A DNA stretch of 64,000 nt from a virus, in the IMG/VR virus record IMGVR_UViG_3300030108_003282, positions 1 through 64,000 of that record; one strand, given 5' to 3'. Within the stretch, counting starts at the first letter, position 1. Each line of letters starts with the position of its first letter. The translations under genes and the position numbers were made by a program. Below, piece after piece: positions 7,636 through 15,034 of the stretch. Under the pieces are notes generated by a model. That model ran no database searches and was not told the DNA's origin. It saw only the letters and a list, made by a program, of their open reading frames with translations.

Positions 7636-8075
7636 TACAACAAGGAGAAATGACAATTATCGATGCAGTTACATATAGATGTTTAAAAATTGATGATGAA
7701 GGATATGCTCATCTTAAGAATATTTTACATGAACAAGGGCGACCTAAATTAGTTCTACAAAAGTATTGCCCATACATCAAAGATAATCAAATCGTTATTC
7801 CTGAGAAGCCAGTATATGAAAGACCAAAACCTACTACAAAAATTAGTATCACAAAGTTAATTCGTGAAAATACTAATTTTCAAGTTTCAAATAGCGCAAG
7901 GTATTTTATTACAGAATGGGTTGAAACGGCAATTGGCAACATGATAGCAAACGCAGAAGAAAACGCTATAAACAGGGGCGACTCACGCATAACCGAAGCA
8001 CACTTCTTTTGGCTTGAGACTAATAACGCACCTAATGGATATTGGCCCGAAAATAAGGAATATATGCAGGACTGA
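7632..8075 (+). CDS. Histone-fold protein (archaeal-histone-like C-terminal domain)
   Basis: Residues about 70-130 of this 147-residue protein follow the archaeal histone pattern. A first helix ISITKLIREN is followed by a loop reaching VSNSAR, matching the VSDDAR of HMf-type histones. A long central helix of about 28 residues comes next, then a G-D-S-R-I-T-E-A-H loop and helix matching the GRKTIKAEDI end. Spacing between the three helices agrees with the family. The first 70 residues are an extra domain of unknown type. Histones wrap DNA; a viral copy might compact viral DNA, alter host chromatin or act as a fused DNA adaptor. The call comes from pattern reading and is not confirmed by search. 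Confidence 0.65.
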   Translation: MIQQGEMTIIDAVTYRCLKIDDEGYAHLKNILHEQGRPKLVLQKYCPYIKDNQIVIPEKPVYERPKPTTKISITKLIRENTNFQVSNSARYFITEWVETAIGNMIANAEENAINRGDSRITEAHFFWLETNNAPNGYWPENKEYMQD

Positions 8076-8081
8076 TGTTTT

Positions 8082-8438
8082 ATGTTTAATGACTCTGAAA
8101 TCCAAAATTGGATTCTGGAGTTTGGAACAGCCACCAGTTTTACATTTATTGTTTATGGAGCAATAAGAGAAGAGGAACTTTTTACAATAACTAAAGGATT
8201 GATTATTTTTTTAGACTTAAAAGGATTCAACACGAATGTTGCTGTAGTTGATGAAACTATTGATGAGGATAAAGCAGTCGCTTGGAATACTTTTCAAGGA
8301 ACATCTGTTTCTTTTGTTTTTGCTGGGGATATGCTGGATGCAGAAGAAACTATTAAAGAAGTAGTGTTAGACGGGCTTAAATATCTAAGATACAAAAACG
8401 ACTATTTAGGATTTTATAGGAGTGATTCTCATGTATAG
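8082..8438 (+). CDS. Hypothetical 118-residue alpha/beta protein
   Basis: No family is recognised. The sequence alternates predicted strands (FTFIVYGAI, GLIIFLDLKGF, VSFVFAG) and helices and is acidic overall. The start at 8082 has only a weak ribosome binding site. It lies between the histone-fold gene and the clamp-loader genes. Confidence 0.55.
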   Translation: MFNDSEIQNWILEFGTATSFTFIVYGAIREEELFTITKGLIIFLDLKGFNTNVAVVDETIDEDKAVAWNTFQGTSVSFVFAGDMLDAEETIKEVVLDGLKYLRYKNDYLGFYRSDSHV

Positions 8439-8826
8439 TAAAGATATGTTAATTGGAATCTTACTATCAGCGAGTAAATTAGACTTTAATATTGAAAGAG
8501 CAAAAGACTCACAAATAGGCTATCGTGTAAGAATGAAAATCATCCTTCGTGCTGAAGAATCATTTCTTTTAGCAGTAAAGAGAACGCTTCTTCAACATGA
8601 AATTACTTCTTCTTACAAAGAAAAAGAGTCAAAGACTAGACCTAAACCAATTCTAAAGATTGGCGGTATCAAAAATCTGTATAAATTGACAGAATTGGTT
8701 CCTGATTTACCTGATGCAAAAGGGGAATGGAAAAAATTTAGAGAACTTGTAGAATTAATATCGGAAAATAAACATAGAACATCAAGTGGACTTGATAGAA
8801 TATTAGAAATAAAAGGGGTAATTTAA
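8431..8826 (+). CDS. Hypothetical 131-residue protein
   Basis: The ATG at 8431 is chosen over a GTG at 8422 because AGGAG ends 8 nt before it. The protein is basic and helical, with a Lys/Arg-rich middle (KEKESKTRPKP) that could touch DNA. It overlaps the preceding gene by 8 nt and the next ATPase gene by 1 nt, so it is probably co-expressed with the clamp loader. No family is recognised. Confidence 0.6.
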   Translation: MYSKDMLIGILLSASKLDFNIERAKDSQIGYRVRMKIILRAEESFLLAVKRTLLQHEITSSYKEKESKTRPKPILKIGGIKNLYKLTELVPDLPDAKGEWKKFRELVELISENKHRTSSGLDRILEIKGVI

Positions 8827-9671
8827 TGGGATTAACCAATAGAAATAATGATAATAGAACAATACTACTTACTGGAAAAACTGGAACGGGAAAATCAACA
8901 AAGGCACTTACATTCGTAAGTGACCCGATTGTTCTTTATGCAAATGATATTGATTTTGACGTAGGCTCATTTCCTGTGGAGAATGGTATCGTTATTGAAG
9001 ATGTGCATTACAAGCCCGATAAGTCGGCAATAATGCACATTATACGAAATTATCGTGGTCAAGTAGTATTGACTTCTATTAACCAAAAGTCGGTTCCCAA
9101 AGAAATTAAGGATATGTGTAAAATCAAAAGAGCAGGCTCTCATAATTTTCTTGAGGAAGAAATAAAAGCAATCGCTCCGAATAGCGAAAGTCCTTTCTCT
9201 TTAGATAGAGATACGTATTCTATTGTGAACGGTTTTCTTAAGGAAAGAAATAGAGATTTGGTTGCTGAAATTTTATTGTTTAATAAACCATCAGATACAC
9301 AAATTTTATCTTGGCTGTCTGAAAATATGCATCCCAATAGATTAATTTTTGTTGATGGAAGAGTTAAGCGAAGATGGAGTCAAAGATACTTTTATGAGAT
9401 GCTTGCATATTCTCATACAGGTTCTTTTGTTGGACAATTGAATATGCCAAAAAGAAGAGCATATTCACAAATACCAAAACTAGCAAGAAGGCTTGGTATT
9501 AAGAACCAAAGACTTCTTCCTGATTTATTGAAAGATGAAGCGTTTAAAGAACAGGCAAAAAAGAAACTTAACAATGCTGAGTGTCGTTTGCTTAAAATTG
9601 GTGAAAAAAGACGTAGAAAGAAAACTACACCCATTGTAATAACACAAACATCATTGGAGGAATACCTTTGA
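8826..9671 (+). CDS. P-loop ATPase, probable reduced clamp-loader large subunit
   Basis: The 281-residue protein has a Walker A motif GKTGTGKS at 17-24 and a compact ATPase domain, then a helical C-terminal domain and a basic linker. The last eight residues, QTSLEEYL, fit the PCNA-interaction motif (Q-x2-L-x2-aromatic/aliphatic) that ends archaeal replication factor C large subunits. It lies two genes before the clamp-loader small subunit. Together this suggests a minimal RFC large subunit, though it is much shorter than the usual 450-500 residues and no clear Walker B or SRC motif is seen. Another P-loop clamp-binding ATPase is possible. Confidence 0.55.
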   Translation: MGLTNRNNDNRTILLTGKTGTGKSTKALTFVSDPIVLYANDIDFDVGSFPVENGIVIEDVHYKPDKSAIMHIIRNYRGQVVLTSINQKSVPKEIKDMCKIKRAGSHNFLEEEIKAIAPNSESPFSLDRDTYSIVNGFLKERNRDLVAEILLFNKPSDTQILSWLSENMHPNRLIFVDGRVKRRWSQRYFYEMLAYSHTGSFVGQLNMPKRRAYSQIPKLARRLGIKNQRLLPDLLKDEAFKEQAKKKLNNAECRLLKIGEKRRRKKTTPIVITQTSLEEYL

Positions 9672-9802
9672 AACCAAAATGCAAAATGTATGAGTGTCCT
9701 AACTGTTATAATATAAAAATAGGAAGAAGCAAGACATATTGTATGCTTTGTAGAAGACATACACATAAAATAAAAATGCATGTAAAAGAATATATATTTT
9801 AA
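9668..9802 (+). CDS. 44-residue zinc-ribbon microprotein (TTG start)
   Basis: A TTG at 9668, seven nucleotides after GGAGG, overlaps the previous TGA and opens a 44-codon frame. It carries CPNC at 10-13 and C-x2-C at 25-28, a zinc ribbon, and a basic C-terminus with two His. The shared TTGA junction is the same as at 13677. It is probably a small nucleic-acid or protein adaptor. Confidence 0.55.
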   Translation: MKPKCKMYECPNCYNIKIGRSKTYCMLCRRHTHKIKMHVKEYIF

Positions 9803-9814
9803 GGAGAAATAAAA

Positions 9815-10318
9815 ATGAAAATAACAAAAAGAACAGTAAACCACCCATCAAAAGTATTTTGGTATTGTAAGGTTTGTAAAGAAAGAAGAGAAGATTGGAA
9901 AAGTAGGCAAAAATATTCAACATATCCTTTTTGTTCCTCAAACTGTAAAAAGTCTTTTCACACAAAACATGCCTTTGACAACAAAGGATATAAAACCTTC
10001 TTTACAAAAGATAGATTTAAAATTTGGCTACATAATCAAATAAGTATCTTTACTCCTCAATTCACTTCTATTAGACAAGACCATTCTTTTAGAAAATTAG
10101 TCAGAGATGAATTGTGGGCAATTAGGAAAGAAATGGTTTTAACAGAAGCAATATATTTTATTGTATTTATGCTTCAAGAACATGGAATACCTTATGTTAA
10201 GGATAGAAAATTGTATAATAATGTGTTTGGAACACATATCTCTGCATTATTAATGCAAGAGTTTAATCAAACTGCTCTTGATTATTTAGAAGAGGCGACA
10301 AATCTTTTGGAGGAATAA
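9815..10318 (+). CDS. Zinc-finger protein, 167 residues
   Basis: The N-terminal 50 residues contain CKVC and C-x3-C (CSSNC) followed by a His, consistent with a treble-clef zinc finger of the MYM/FCS type. The remainder is helical. It lies between the two clamp-loader-type ATPase genes behind AAGGAG, so it may act with the replication machinery. No exact family is recognised. Confidence 0.6.
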   Translation: MKITKRTVNHPSKVFWYCKVCKERREDWKSRQKYSTYPFCSSNCKKSFHTKHAFDNKGYKTFFTKDRFKIWLHNQISIFTPQFTSIRQDHSFRKLVRDELWAIRKEMVLTEAIYFIVFMLQEHGIPYVKDRKLYNNVFGTHISALLMQEFNQTALDYLEEATNLLEE

Positions 10319-10320
10319 AA

Positions 10321-11229
10321 ATGCTATGGACAGAAAAATATAGACCAAAGAAATTAAACGATGTAATAGGGCAGGAACATTTTACCTCAGATGCAAGAGG
10401 CTGGGTTGAAGAAAAAAATATGCCTAATGTTCTATTATACGGAAATCCTGGAAATGGTAAAACAGGTGCAGGATTAGCCATTGGAAGAGAAATATTGGGT
10501 GAAACATTTCAAGACAATTATGTTGAGGTAAATGCTTCGGATGATAGGCGTTTAGAAAATGTACGAACTACTATTAAGAATATTGCACAAAGCGGAACAA
10601 TTGGCGATGCACCATTCAGAATCGTATTATTAGATGAAATGGATGGTATGACTACCGATGCACAAAATGCCTTAAAGCGCATTATGGAAAGATATGCAAG
10701 TAATATTCGTTTTATCATTACCTGCAACGATAGAAATAAGATTATCTTTGCATTACAAAGTAGATGTGCAAATTATCATTTTAGACCCCTCTCTAATGAG
10801 GCCATGATGGACGTTTTATCTTCAATTCTTAAGGCTGAGGAAATAACCAAATTCTCGCAAGATGAATTGCACTCCTTTATATATGCTATGAATGGTGATA
10901 TGCGGAGGGCGATTACGGAACTACAAGCGGCAAAGGCAAGCAATTCCACCCTCAAAACGCAAATAAATGCAGGATTAAATGAATATAAGAAATTACTAAT
11001 GAAAATTATCAATAAAGATACCTTCGCATTAAGCAATATACATGACCTACTACATAACGGATTTACTATCCGTGAGGTTTGTATTGGCTTACATGACGCA
11101 GTTATCGAGACTGAATTAGATAGCAATATTAAATTCAAAGTATTACGAACAATAGGAGAAAGCGAATGGCGTTCAACCACTATGACTCCAAAGGTTTTAG
11201 CATCTTGGCTGATTAGTCAATTATCATAG
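10321..11229 (+). CDS. rfcS: Replication factor C small subunit (clamp loader)
   Basis: This 302-residue AAA+ ATPase opens with WTEKYRPKKLNDVIGQEH, the RFC box. It has Walker A GNPGNGKT, Walker B LLDEMDGM, sensor 1 around FIITCNDRNK and the SRC motif QSRCANYHF. The C-terminal collar domain is present but short, since archaeal RFC-S is about 320. It loads the PCNA ring encoded at 14261 onto primed DNA. GGAGGAATAAAA precedes the ATG. The strong match to archaeal-eukaryotic RFC points to an archaeal virus. Confidence 0.95.
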   Translation: MLWTEKYRPKKLNDVIGQEHFTSDARGWVEEKNMPNVLLYGNPGNGKTGAGLAIGREILGETFQDNYVEVNASDDRRLENVRTTIKNIAQSGTIGDAPFRIVLLDEMDGMTTDAQNALKRIMERYASNIRFIITCNDRNKIIFALQSRCANYHFRPLSNEAMMDVLSSILKAEEITKFSQDELHSFIYAMNGDMRRAITELQAAKASNSTLKTQINAGLNEYKKLLMKIINKDTFALSNIHDLLHNGFTIREVCIGLHDAVIETELDSNIKFKVLRTIGESEWRSTTMTPKVLASWLISQLS

Positions 11230-11270
11230 AATTGAACAAAACAAAACAAAAAAAATATGGAAGTGTAAAT

Positions 11271-12494
11271 ATGGATGAAAACATGAAAACAGAAATTGTA
11301 AAAAGTGCATCATACATCAGTATGACCGCAGAAGAAGCGATGAGCAAATTTGAAGAGATTTGTTCTGAAAACAACATTGAAACGACAAACCCTATCGCAA
11401 AGGGTCTTTGGAGAAACTTTGTTGCGAATGTGCGAAGAACCCAAAATACAGAAGGTTCTGAACAAAAGAGCAACGATTCTTACTTTAAGGCCGCTTTTGG
11501 TTTCTTCGTTTCTTTGGATGCCCCAAGAGATATGATGGCTTGGAACAGAATGAAGGCAAAAGAAGAGTTTATGCGTGATGCAGATAACGCCCTTGAACAA
11601 GGTATTGTTGCGATTGCTTCGCAAAATGCTCTTGGAAAGTGGGTTGTTTCCCGTTATCATAACGGTGAATACGGTGAAAAGACTGTTTCTACTCTCCCTT
11701 CGGGTGCAGAAGAAGCAGAAGATGGCCGTTTCTACATTCCTTTGGATAATACTGCTACCTACATGAATGGTGGTAAAAACAACAATTACGGTAAGCCTCT
11801 TCCCGCAGAACAAATGCGACGAAGTGGTGTGTTCTTTGGTTCTATTGGAGCAAGTGAGGAAATGAAGCCCTATTACTTCTCCTACAAGAATCAAGCGGGT
11901 GTTGATTTTGCACCGAATACTTTTGAATGGGTACATTTCCTGTGTATTGTCAATGATGCAGGAACAGATATTTATGGTGCAAAGGACTTGACTTTACAAA
12001 GTCTTTCGCTTAACTCTGACATGAACCCTGAAAATGAACTTTATCGTGATATGTCGTCCTTTGACTTTGAGGACTGTTTGAGAGAAAACTTTGAATCTCA
12101 TCTTGTTCCTCTTGTTGATATGGATAAAGCACACATTGGCCGACAAGCCCTTCCTTCTAAGGAAAGATATGTGATTACAGACGGAACTGTTTGTAATATG
12201 AATATGACTCCAACAAAGAACGGAAACAGAATCATTAATCTAACTGATTTAAATGCAGAAATGGATTATGATTCCGATGAAAGCGGCATTACTACCTGCT
12301 GGATTCCTGAACATTTGTCTCTTGATTTCGGTATTGGTTCTTCTGTTATTGTTATTGGCAGAACAAGCCAAAGAACGACAGATGAAGGAGTTGAACCAAC
12401 AACAATCAATGTTGCTGGTATTTACTGCACAGTTCGTCATGGTTCAGCAGTAGAGGTTTCAGTTCCAGTAGAAGAGGACTTCGACTGGTTTTGA
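11271..12494 (+). CDS. Probable single-stranded DNA-binding protein
   Basis: The 407-residue protein has an N-terminal helical region, a central Gly/Phe-rich beta region and a C-terminal beta part (GSSVIVIGRTSQR...INVAGIYC) that could be an OB fold. It ends in an acidic-aromatic tail, EEDFDWF, like the tips of bacterial SSB and T7 gp2.5 that recruit partner proteins. Codon use is richer and more regular than in neighbours, suggesting high expression. The ATG at 11271 follows GGAAGTG; an upstream TTG at 11232 has no binding site. Assignment rests on the tail and its place between clamp loader and polymerase genes; a capsid or tail role is unlikely here. Confidence 0.5.
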   Translation: MDENMKTEIVKSASYISMTAEEAMSKFEEICSENNIETTNPIAKGLWRNFVANVRRTQNTEGSEQKSNDSYFKAAFGFFVSLDAPRDMMAWNRMKAKEEFMRDADNALEQGIVAIASQNALGKWVVSRYHNGEYGEKTVSTLPSGAEEAEDGRFYIPLDNTATYMNGGKNNNYGKPLPAEQMRRSGVFFGSIGASEEMKPYYFSYKNQAGVDFAPNTFEWVHFLCIVNDAGTDIYGAKDLTLQSLSLNSDMNPENELYRDMSSFDFEDCLRENFESHLVPLVDMDKAHIGRQALPSKERYVITDGTVCNMNMTPTKNGNRIINLTDLNAEMDYDSDESGITTCWIPEHLSLDFGIGSSVIVIGRTSQRTTDEGVEPTTINVAGIYCTVRHGSAVEVSVPVEEDFDWF

Positions 12495-12537
12495 TTAAAA
12501 ACCTTTCTTTGTGTAATCGTTGGCGTTAATGACGGTC

Positions 12538-12558
12538 ATAGGGGTGCGAAGCCTCTAT
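12538..12558 (+). other. Hairpin upstream of the 12578 gene
   Basis: ATAGGGG at 12538-12544 pairs with CCTCTAT at 12552-12558 around a 7-nt loop, with one G-T pair. It lies in the 83 nt gap after the SSB-like gene, the largest gap on the + strand before the terminator. An A-tract, not a T-tract, follows, so it is not a typical terminator. It may stabilise the 3' end of the highly expressed upstream message or mark a new start of transcription. Confidence 0.4.
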
Positions 12559-12577
12559 TTAAAAAAAAGGTGTAAAT

Positions 12578-12874
12578 ATGGAAAAGATTACAATTAATGA
12601 TTATAAGTCAGCGTTTATCGCTGAAGAGTTTGTCATTAAGTCTGGTAGTTGGATTATTGATTTAAAGGATGTTCAATTTATGACATACCGACTTAATGAG
12701 AAAGATGAGACTTCCTATCTTGTTGCATTCCACATTGGAGATAAAGAAACCAAAATAATGGTTGATGATATTTCAGCAGTAAAAGAATTATTTACTGCTT
12801 GGACAAATGCTAAAGGATTGGAATTAGAATTTGAAAGAAACGATATAAAAGGAGAAGTGAAAGAATGGGATTAA
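12578..12874 (+). CDS. Hypothetical 98-residue protein
   Basis: A predicted alpha/beta protein of mixed charge with no cysteine motif. The ATG is preceded by AAAGGTGTAAAT, close to the element before the SSB-like gene at 11271. It overlaps the RecA-like ATPase gene by 10 nt, so a recombination or replication accessory role is possible. No family is recognised. Confidence 0.6.
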   Translation: MEKITINDYKSAFIAEEFVIKSGSWIIDLKDVQFMTYRLNEKDETSYLVAFHIGDKETKIMVDDISAVKELFTAWTNAKGLELEFERNDIKGEVKEWD

Positions 12875-13680
12875 CCAGCGGAAAAACGAAAATTGATGAA
12901 GGAATGGCACAAAACGCAAGGGTTGTGGCTTTTAAGGATAAACTGGCAAAACAGACGGCAGGGCGATTGGCTCGTAAAAACCGTTTAATTTGTGGTATTT
13001 GGGGAGAACCAAAGACTGTTAAAAGTGGTTTGGCTCTTGATTTTCCAAATAAGCAAATTTATGTTCTTGACTGGGATGATGGTTGCGAACCAACATGGCG
13101 ACAAAACCATGAAATGACGGATAGGATTACTCTTTGGAATCCTGAAGTACGAAACAAAAACGGTGAACTAGATATTCAAAAGTCTGAAGCAAATTCAGAA
13201 GATTTTGTTCTCTTTGTTAAGTCAAAGATTGAAGAAGGCGAAGATTGTCTTTTTGTCTTTGACGGTGTAGATAAGTGGCTTGATTGTTGCACATTAAATG
13301 TAACTGGCTCTTCAAAAATTGGAAAGCCACAAAAGATGAAGTTTGAGTGGGGCAAGAGAAATGCTCCATTTTATTCTCTTTTGATGATGTGTAAGAATCT
13401 TGATTGCGACCAAATCTACATTACACACGCAAAGGCTGATTATGGAGCAACAGGTGAAGTTATTGGTTCTAAACCAAACTGGCACAATTGGGGAGATTAT
13501 CTGTATCAAATTATTTCAACAAGAAGAACACGCAAAAAGAACGATGTTGTTTACAAGGCTGAATTACTCAGCAGTAAAACTAACACCGAATTAGTGGGCA
13601 AATCTTGGGAAACATTAACTGTTGGTAGCGGTAAAGTTTCTTGGGAAGGAATGTCTGAATTGCGTGAGGGATTGATTTGA
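12865..13680 (+). CDS. RecA-fold ATPase (Sak4/RadA-like recombinase)
   Basis: The 271-residue protein has a P-loop GEPKTVKS at 47-54, a Walker B strand CLFVFDGVD, and a conserved strand ending IYITHAKADY, as in the phage Sak4-type RecA-fold proteins found near single-strand binding proteins. It lacks the N-terminal DNA-binding domain of host RadA. It probably promotes strand annealing or exchange on viral DNA with the SSB-like protein. AGGAG precedes the start. A non-recombinase AAA_24-type NTPase is the main alternative. Confidence 0.65.
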   Translation: MGLTSGKTKIDEGMAQNARVVAFKDKLAKQTAGRLARKNRLICGIWGEPKTVKSGLALDFPNKQIYVLDWDDGCEPTWRQNHEMTDRITLWNPEVRNKNGELDIQKSEANSEDFVLFVKSKIEEGEDCLFVFDGVDKWLDCCTLNVTGSSKIGKPQKMKFEWGKRNAPFYSLLMMCKNLDCDQIYITHAKADYGATGEVIGSKPNWHNWGDYLYQIISTRRTRKKNDVVYKAELLSSKTNTELVGKSWETLTVGSGKVSWEGMSELREGLI

Positions 13681-14264
13681 GAAAAACATCAGAAATTATT
13701 GGTTTGCCACCTAAAACAAGGTTAGGCCACGCAGTAGGCTGTGAGGTCAAGGGTTGCCAAAGTTATGGGCATAAAACCCCAGCAGGATATATTTATTCAA
13801 AATGTGTCACGCACCGTATTTTAAATGGAGAAAAGAGTTCTCGCTTAGGTAAAACATTATGTAAAGCCACAAAAAAGGCGGGAGGTAAATGTAGAGCGAG
13901 AGCAATTGATGGGACTGATTTTTGCCAAATGCACCATTGGGAATCAACGGGTCTTAAAAACGAAATCTATGTGGATATGCCCAAAAATAAGGCAAAAATA
14001 GTAGAATATCCAGAAGACCACCCATTAGCAAAAAATGTTAATGAAAACCCAGAAGAAATTCCAGACTTTATTTTAAAAGAAACTGATATTGAAAAACTCA
14101 GGGCTATATGCTTAGTAGTGTTTGAAGAATACCCTCAGCATTGGTCAGATATTGTTTCTATTGCTAAAAGAAAAATAGAAAATAAAGAAAAGAATAGCAT
14201 GATTATGTCAAAAATTAATGTTTTACAATTAGAAATAAATAAATTAAGAGAGGAATTAAAATGA
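13677..14264 (+). CDS. Cys/His-rich protein with C-x(n)-C-x(n)-C-x2-H cluster
   Basis: A TTG start overlaps the previous TGA (TTGA) behind GAGGG. The 195-residue protein has a Cys/His cluster around residues 58-86 with the pattern LCKATKKAGGKCRARAIDGT followed by FCQMHH. This is a zinc-binding signature widespread in phage and bacterial small proteins. Another Cys pair lies at 22-26. The C-terminal third is a Lys/Glu coiled coil. Likely a nucleic-acid-binding protein; the exact role is unknown. Confidence 0.6.
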   Translation: MRKTSEIIGLPPKTRLGHAVGCEVKGCQSYGHKTPAGYIYSKCVTHRILNGEKSSRLGKTLCKATKKAGGKCRARAIDGTDFCQMHHWESTGLKNEIYVDMPKNKAKIVEYPEDHPLAKNVNENPEEIPDFILKETDIEKLRAICLVVFEEYPQHWSDIVSIAKRKIENKEKNSMIMSKINVLQLEINKLREELK

Positions 14265-15028
14265 AATTCACAATTGATAGTGATACTCTAAAGAAAGCAT
14301 TAGAAAGCGTTCAAGTAAGAGGCAAAGGAACAACAAATAGTGGTTTTGGCTCAACTAATTTTGGCACTTATGCCTATATTGTTGCTGATACTGCTTCTAT
14401 TGAGATTTGGAATGGTAATCCAACATTCTGTGTCAAAATTGTTATTGACGCTAATGTTGAAGAACAAGGCAGGGTTTGTGTTGATAGTTCAGCAGTAGTT
14501 CCCTATCTAAAGAATTTTAGTGGAGAAGATATTGTTTTCTCCGTTAGTGATTTTGTTCTTATTAATTGTGGTACTAAGAGAGCATCTATTCCTTTGGTTG
14601 TTAATCATCCAAATGCTGACGCTATCTCAAGACTACAAAATATGCTTAACCCGATTTCATATGAAATTCAACCTCAGACGCTTTTCAACTTTGGTAAGTC
14701 AAAGTTTGAGGGAGCATTTACTCTTACACAAAGACAATTGCAGGATTCAATCAAAGCCTGTGAGTTAGTTAAAAGCGGAGTATATAAATTTGATTTTAAT
14801 AAGGGTTTGTTGAATATTTCGACACGCCAAAATGTTACGAACAAATACGAAGAAACAATAACTCCTGCTTTTCCTACGGGAGAACCTGCTACGGTGGAGT
14901 TTAGTTCGCCAATCTATGCTTTCTTTGAGAAAGACCAGATGTTGAACTTTTACATGAGAGATGATTTTCCTCTCTTGGTTGTAGCAAATGATAGAATGCT
15001 ATTGAAAGCACCACATATTTCAGGGTGA
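14261..15028 (+). CDS. pcn: Sliding clamp (PCNA-like)
   Basis: This 255-residue protein begins MKFTIDSDTLKKALESV, the usual first strand and helix of clamp proteins. It continues with two topologically similar halves (residues about 1-125 and 135-255) and ends in a LLVVANDRMLLKAPH strand region. It is close to the length of archaeal PCNA. The clamp holds the polymerase on DNA and should be loaded by the RFC-like proteins at 8826 and 10321. It lies directly before the polymerase gene. The sequence is divergent, so the call relies on fold pattern and context together. Confidence 0.8.
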   Translation: MKFTIDSDTLKKALESVQVRGKGTTNSGFGSTNFGTYAYIVADTASIEIWNGNPTFCVKIVIDANVEEQGRVCVDSSAVVPYLKNFSGEDIVFSVSDFVLINCGTKRASIPLVVNHPNADAISRLQNMLNPISYEIQPQTLFNFGKSKFEGAFTLTQRQLQDSIKACELVKSGVYKFDFNKGLLNISTRQNVTNKYEETITPAFPTGEPATVEFSSPIYAFFEKDQMLNFYMRDDFPLLVVANDRMLLKAPHISG

Positions 15029-15034
15029 ATAATA

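Noticed and set aside
11310-11936. 208-codon open frame on the - strand
   Set aside because: Antisense to the SSB-like gene, which has strong codon bias and a good start; the protein has no motif and would be alone on the opposite strand in this arm.
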